From: Galaxea fascicularis
Taxonomy: Eukaryota; Cnidaria; Anthozoa; Scleractinia; Euphylliidae
Reading direction: 5' to 3'
Length of the DNA stretch: 64,000 nt
Assembly: GCA_948470475.1 (NCBI GenBank)
Contig: OX419335.1
Location: 42,553,025 to 42,617,024 of the forward strand
The translations under genes and the position numbers were made by a program. The number at the start of each line of letters is the position of its first letter. The first letter of the stretch is position 1. Positions 51,201 through 58,400 of the stretch are shown here, in pieces. Under the pieces are notes generated by a model that was not told where the DNA came from, searched no databases, and was given only the letters and a program-made list of their open reading frames with translations.

Positions 51201-54200
51201 TAAAAGGGAACGCACGGCCTACGAGAGGTCACTCAACATGCCCAAGCAAAGAGTGTCGCGACGACGGACGACTCGACGGCGACGTCACGAGGGGGGCCTG
51301 TTTCCTCTACTAGCCCTCCTTCCGGCGGCCATCGCGGCGGGCAAAGCGGCCGCTTTAGGAGCCGTCAGTGGTGCCGCGGGGTACGGCGCCAAAAAAGCCA
51401 TTGAGGCAGCCACAAAAAGGAAAAAGAGGAGGATAACGAGCGTGACAAAACGAGGGAACACCGTGTTAACACGTTATTCTGACGGTTCTACCTCATTGCG
51501 ATGAAATCACTCCAACATTGTTACCGTCCTCGAAACCTCAGACCATGGCCAAACGTGCGATGATGACAAAGAAGAAGACCACGTCGGCGGAGACGACCCT
51601 CCACTTAGCAAGGGGAAGATGCCTCGGGTGGTGCAGCCCAAAAAAAGCTTACGAGGTCATGCGCGACATGATTCGTGTTGTGAAAAACATCACGGTGCCT
51701 TTGCCAAGCCCCACCCTCCGACATAAAAAGGGAACGCACTGCCTACGAGAGGTCACTCAACAAGCGAGCATGCCCAAGCAAAGAGTGTCGCGACGACGGA
51801 CGACTCGACGGCGACGTCACAAGGGAGGCCTGTTTCCTCTACTAGCCCTCCTGCCTGCAGCCATTGCAGCGGGCAAAGCGGCTGCTGTAGGAGCCGTCAG
51901 TGGTGCCGCGGGGTACGGTGCCAAAAAAGCTCTGGAGGCCGCCACCAAAAAGCGGTACAATGCAAGCAGTGTAGAACGTGCTGCCATGAAACGACGGAGG
52001 TCTGGGTTGGTGCGTCATCCCGATGGTTCCACCTTTGCGTGGACGCGATAAAAGGGAAGGGACGCTGTCCTCGCAACCTCAGACCATGGCCAAACGTGCG
52101 ACGACGACAAAGAAGAAGACAACCACCTCTTCGACACCTCGGCGGAGACGACCCTCCACTCAGCAAGGCGCCAAGATGCCTTGGGTGGTGGATCCCAAAA
52201 AAGCCTATGAGGTCACGCGCGACACGTGCCGTCAAAAACACGGACATGACGAAGGTCAAACGGCAATACGACAGCATGAGAGCGGCCTGCCAGGGTCACA
52301 AAGCAAGAGGGGGCAAACAATCGTGGCTCCAATACGTTCGATCGCCAGGTTTCATCGCCAAGAAAGCCAGCCCTTGTTGCCTCATGTGACCAAAAAAAGC
52401 CCTGGAAGCTGCCACAAGAAAAGAGGGTATAAAAGACAACGTGGACCCTGGTCGACGCAGACGGTTCCCCTCGAGATGAAACGTCTCAGACGTCAGTTGC
52501 CGTTTTTGGAAAGTCTGTTTCGAGATGCCCGCGGGCAATACCGTCACGACCTCCTACGGCACGCCAACGCCGATCAGATCAATGCCATCAGCGAATTGGT
52601 GTTGAACACGTTGAAAGGGCATGCCAGGGTCACCCCGGACGTCGTGGCCCGGTTGAAAAGGCATAAAAAGGTCTTGCGCGAGTTAGCCAAGCGGAAAAAT
52701 TCGGTGACCCGACGACGCGCTCTCTTGCTCCGACAAACGGGCAGTGGCTTATGGCGGGGACTGCAAGCGGTGTGTCGATGTCTCCAACGATGAGAGCTCC
52801 TGTGGCCTTGTTGCAAGCGGCCAAGGAAGAAAAAACAGTCGAGCCTTAGAATGTCCGGCCAACAAGAACCTATAAGAGGTGGCAACATGAGTGTTGTGAA
52901 CTCAGACGACGCCTACTGTGCGACCCCTGTCGGTGAAGCACGTGTGACCGGTCGCATCACCGTCTCGTCATGGAAGAAATGTTGATCGTACCCAAACGCG
53001 AATTCGCTCCTTGGGTGGCTAAGCACAAGGCCGGTTTGTTGCAGAACCATCTGTTAACCCATGCGGCCACCTTGGCGGCCAAAGAGGAACGGTTGTTGAA
53101 GGATCCCCACCTGTCGCCTGCCGCCAAACGCATGAAGTTGAAGCCCGTATCGCGGGCCCTGCATCGAGCCACGAAAAAACTGCGAACCTTGGACGTTCCC
53201 GCAGCAGGCACGGCGGGGACAGCCGACGATGACGACGCCCCCGAAACGGACTTGGTGAGCAGTGCGTTCGACAAATGGATGCGACGCATGGTGAGAGTGG
53301 CCCAAAAAACGGAGGGGGGAACCCCCACAGGTAGGACCCCTGCCAAGACAACGGTGAGCAAGGCCATAGGGACGGACGTGAAACCCAAAGTGCCAAGAAA
53401 ACCCAAACGGTTGTTCAAAAAGGCAAAAGAAGAAGAAGAGGACGAGGACTGGCCTCTCCCACCCCCTCCTTGGGTGGAAGTCAAAAAGGAAGAGGAAGAC
53501 GACTGGTCCTTCCCACCCCCTCAGGAAGTGAAAGTGAAAAAGGAGGAGGAGGAGGAGGAAGAGCCTACTCGGAGCACCCCCTTTGATGCGTGGGACCTCG
53601 AACAGGGTAAACGCCGATTGAAAAAGACGCCCCAGATCGAGCGTCCAAGGGCCACGGGTGAGGATGATTTATGGGGGGCTGTCGCCAGGGCCATGGATAA
53701 AAGGCGACGGGCCATGGAGGAAACGTCGAAAACACCCTTGGCAGTGAGACGGTTGAGAACCCAACCAGGGTGGGAAGATTGGGAGCAAGGAAAGCGCACG
53801 CGACGCCGACTCGATAAAGAGGACTACGATGAAGAGGACGAGTAAGCGACGATGCAAGAAGCCCTCTCCTTCTCAGGGCGGCCGCGGGGTGGATGTGCAA
53901 AAATGGCTGGGCAAAACGGGCCTGGAATTTCATTGGCCGGGCTATCAGTACATGGGCCCCGGCACGCATTTGAAGAAACGTTTGAAACGCGGGGACCCGG
54001 GCATCAACCGGTTGGACAAGATTGCCAAACAACACGACATCAACTACGACAAGGCCAAGACTTTGAGGGACAAGCATGCCGCCGATCGTCGCATGATCAA
54101 GGCCATCGAGGGATTGCCGGGCAAGCGGACCCTCACGGAAAGGATCGTCAAGAAAATCATGCAAACCAAAGTCAAGTTGAATGTTTGAAACACTGTGTTT

Positions 54201-55315
54201 TTTAAAAAAACCAGGTTGAAAGGTTAAAATAAAACGTTCTTTTTTCAAACCATCTACAACGTGTTTTTTTTCTCTTTCAAAAACTATTTGCCATTGTTCG
54301 CAATACCTGGTTACGATGCAGCGTCCAGCATGGGCCTCCCCTTTTACCCTTTGCTGGACAAAGAGGCCCAACCTCAAAGTCAGCTCAAAACCGATCTGGC
54401 CCGCCTCTACGTCCGACACAACACTCCGGACAAACCCGTGGTGGCCTTTAAAGGGGGCTCCACGGAAAAAGACCTGCTTGCAAGACTTGGGCATCCCCCA
54501 CCTGGATTTGGAAGACCTTTCTGATCGGTTTCCGACCACTTTCCATTCGTCACGATGCCCCGGCGACTTCCAAACCAATCCCCGGACACTTCAACATGTG
54601 AAGGTGGGATGCTACTGACCCCAAGTGGAAATAACCTCGCAGACCCCTATTTCTCAGAGAGGGACACTTCGTGACCTCTTACATGATGCATCGACACCAC
54701 CCCCTGGGTTGAGGTGGAATACCACTGACTCCAAGTGGAAACAGCCTAGCGGGCTTGTCTTTCTTAGGTGGGGACACTTCGTGACCTCTTACATGATGCA
54801 TCGACACCACCTCCCTGGGTTGAGGTGGGATGCTACTGACCCCAAGTGGAAATAACCTCGCAGGCCCCTCTTTCTCAGAGGGGGACACTTCGTGACGTCT
54901 TACATGACGTATCCAAATCACCCCCTGGGTGGGGTGGGATACCGCTGACCGGAAGTAGTTGTGACATCGCGGGCTCATCTTGACCTTATGCGTAAGTCCC
55001 CACCGACCACCCGCGTGTCAGGCCCAAGTCTCCGCCGCGACCGCCAGCGTGCCAGGTGCCAGTCTCCGCCGCGACCGCCAGCGTGCCAGGCGCAAGTATG
55101 TTCCTTACACCATGTTTGAAAAACGTTCATCCGTTTGTGCGTCCTCCTTTCTTGTCGCGTATGGGGAGTTTTCCAAAACATACCTCATTTGCATATATGC
55201 TAATTTATGCAAATGAGCAGTTACCACGTGACTTTTTTCCTGCGTTCTGATTGGTCCCCAAAGGGGGTCGCGTGCCGTGGGTTTAGTCTAGCCCATATTA
55301 CTACTCACCGGTATC

Positions 55316-55349
<34 letters not shown>

Positions 55350-55376
55350 TGATTTTTTCAGGCTTCTTCTTTCCAG

Positions 55377-55408
<32 letters not shown>

Positions 55409-58400
55409 CTCTTCACTTGCAATTAAAACTAATGTTGTAGTGTTACACAAAACAGCTCTATCATAATGCCTGCTCTCAAATTTATCATGTGCCGCCATTT
55501 TGGATTTCATAAAGGTGACATCATAAGATTCCTGAAACAGCGGCGAGTGGGAAATTCGAAAGCTGTACGTTGACTAACAGAATCCATTTTGTAACATTTT
55601 CCACAGACACTGTTTTTATTAATTTTGCCTGAATTACATCTGTTTATAAAATTTAGGCTTACGGTACTTTCTCAGAAGGCAGGTACAATGCGGTCTGTTT
55701 ATTTTTTAGATACATATTAAGTGCTTTTGTTGTTTGACCGTATTGTCCCTTCACTATTGTATATACACATGATAATTTTATTCTTGCATGGAATCGAACT
55801 TAAAAACAATCGCATGTCCAACGGCTGAGGAAAACTTATTCGATAGAACTCATTAATTCGAGTACACAAACAAATTTCCACAGAAACCTGGAGGATCCTG
55901 CACAAGAATCCACTAAAATGTTTTATTAAAATAAAACACTTCTGATTTTATTCATATTTGACTCTCGATTTACAGTTCATTTGGCTTGCATAGAACAGTA
56001 GTGAGGCTATGTAATATAGCTCCATGGTTTCACATAAACGTATCAGTCAAATTTCAGTTATCAAACAAATAAGCCCCGGTTCAAACGTCGAACTTTTCTT
56101 GTACCGAATCTAATGCAAATAAGAAACATCTATTGTTTTCCCTCATTTGCATTAGCCGATTCGGCACATGTAAAGTTCGACGTTTGAACTGGGCCTAAAC
56201 TAACCAGAATTTAGAACCACGCCTATTTGAGCCTATCGGTTGTACTTCATAGCTACGAGGAATTAAACTCTGGTGATACACGAAGCTTTATCATTGAGCG
56301 AAAGTTTCTAAAAAAAAATGCTGATGCTATGCAGAAACAATTTGGGGACGATCTTTTTGTTTTTTTGTTTTTTTTGTCGTCAGATGAAAATTACATACTA
56401 CGTTTCTCGACCAAACATAGAATTGAGAATTACGGCTGCAAATAGCAACAAGGTCGTCGCTTTGAGTATATTCTGGTGAATAACTTTAGCATAACAAGTC
56501 GCCTCCGACATTTTTTCGTCAAGATTAGGAAACTTGATTGAAATTTGTATTTAGGGGCGGAGCAGAGTCTACTCGCCAAGAACGTTTTTCCATTGGCCAT
56601 TGTCCCTCTTTTTACTTGATACAAAAAAGGCAAACGCCAGAGCCGCAGTTTGACTGATCATTCCACAATAAAGCTCCCATCTGCGCTACTATATTCCCAC
56701 TGTTTCAAGCTGCGGCGTCATAAAGAGTAAAGTTATCGCCAATTATAGGCATATTGATAGTGATCAAAGATCTGAAACCACCCGCGTTAGTTCTAACACG
56801 ACTTGAATGCATGACATGCTTGGCTGAGGACATTACAAAAGCTTTGTGATCTGATTAACGTTTATTTGTTTAGATGAAAGACCTAATCCATCGTTTCCAC
56901 CAGGGGTCGTCAAAACTGCAGTGTCAGGAAACTACTCAGTCGGAACATGTCACGTTAAATTTAGTACAAAGTAATATATAATGATTAGAGACAAGGAATG
57001 TTCCAGCTCAGAACTGCAAGTATGTGCGCGTGACTACTGAGTTAATCAGCGTGCTTGTGAGTGACTGATTCGCATGAGGCGTGTAGGGGCGTGGTGTGGG
57101 ACTTTTGTCTGGAGCACGTGACATTCGGATTGTAATTAAAGTGCTTGTGTACTATCCATGAAATGTTAACTAATAAAACTCTACAGACGTGGTCCCGCAA
57201 ACCAGGAGCCAAAGTGATATTGATTTTAGCTCAAAGTGGAAATTCGTCATTTTCGGCTACTTTTCTAAGTAGATTTCCTTTTAAAGTGTAATATTTGCTT
57301 TCATTGCGGCCCGAATTGAGTCCGAATCTCAACCAAACAAGACCATACTAAGACCTTTCCGCGCTGCAGCATCTTAATATTATGACCAAATGAGAACGAA
57401 GAAATTATATTCCTAAAAAATACCGTAACACGATATGCCACAGAGTGAAATCGGCAAACTCAAAAGGCAAGAATGGAACATCCTGCGAAGATTTGACCTT
57501 GAAAAAGCACATGTCATGGCCCCTGCTGTGTTTGTGCCGAGTAACTGACAAAATAATAATTTCCCGCACAAATTGTGCTCCATGGATACACAAATGTACA
57601 AGCTAATGCGGTACGCCTTGTCTGGACAATGTGCAAATATGGATGTTTTTTATAAGCACTGCATGGCTTTTATTTAATATATATATTTTTTATTATACAA
57701 GCCTTATTTGTATTTTGTTCATTTACATTGTCTCAAACTTGCAAATTTGCCCCACCGTATGGTAGCCACGGAAGGCAGTGTTCCTTGACTCCTGCAGCAA
57801 TGTACCAGCAAAATCAAAACAAAAGTTTTTGCCCAATGTAATATTTCTTGAACAGCGCACGTGGTGTGCAAAGTCTCTCGGCGAACCGTTACGATCACGA
57901 TAGACTGGATTGTACTAAAATACTGGAGAGGAGGTTCTGCACGAGAGAGACCAAAGAGCCTAACACAAGACCTGGTTAAATGGCAAATTGATTTTTTAAT
58001 CAAAACAGGCTGACACGTTAAGAAGAGGAGGGTTTGACATAAGATGGTTGCGCTTTTATTAAGGAACGACCGGTGATTCAATATTTGTTTTGTTGTGAAC
58101 GAAAATTCACCTATTGGCTATTGAAAATTCGCCAAAAACTTGAGACATGGACAATTTATCGATAATCGTACTTTGGCTAAGTTCCAACAGTTTTTTCTTA
58201 ATTTAACCTTTTTTAAATTCAACTTGCAACATGTGTTTGTGCCTTCCTAACCACCCAGGAACGATCATTTGTCAACTTTGCCACTTAAATCCACCAAGAG
58301 GAGTATTTTGGAAAAATTAGGCCGGTTCTGCAATTATGGAAATAAGACAAAGAGGTAAAACCTTATGATAATCGATTTTGCGAGCGTTTTCTTGTCAAAC

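Larger units (their letters stand above)
36432..55305 (+). mobile_element. Complete Polinton/Maverick (adintovirus-like) element, 18,874 bp
   Basis: It starts AGTAGTAATATGGGC and ends GCCCATATTACTACT, with ~302-bp inverted repeats and a 6-bp target duplication caccgg at 36426-36431 and 55306-55311. It carries the full Polinton core: protein-primed PolB, DDE integrase with chromodomain, double-jelly-roll capsid protein, penton-like proteins, adenain-type protease and packaging ATPase. Small virion-type proteins and a phospholipase A2 are also present. Core genes have unbroken frames and all point right. The DNA is visibly richer in G+C than its surroundings. A self-synthesising transposon and an integrated adintovirus are two views of this same class; encapsidation is inferred from gene content. 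Confidence 0.95.

Noticed and set aside
52086..52793. A single 235-aa protein formed by the open frame running through the Lys-rich segment and the 105-aa gene.
   Set aside because: The middle part is out-of-frame text of the disrupted Lys-rich gene. A TATAAAAG motif and a family-like MKR start at 52476 support a separate gene.
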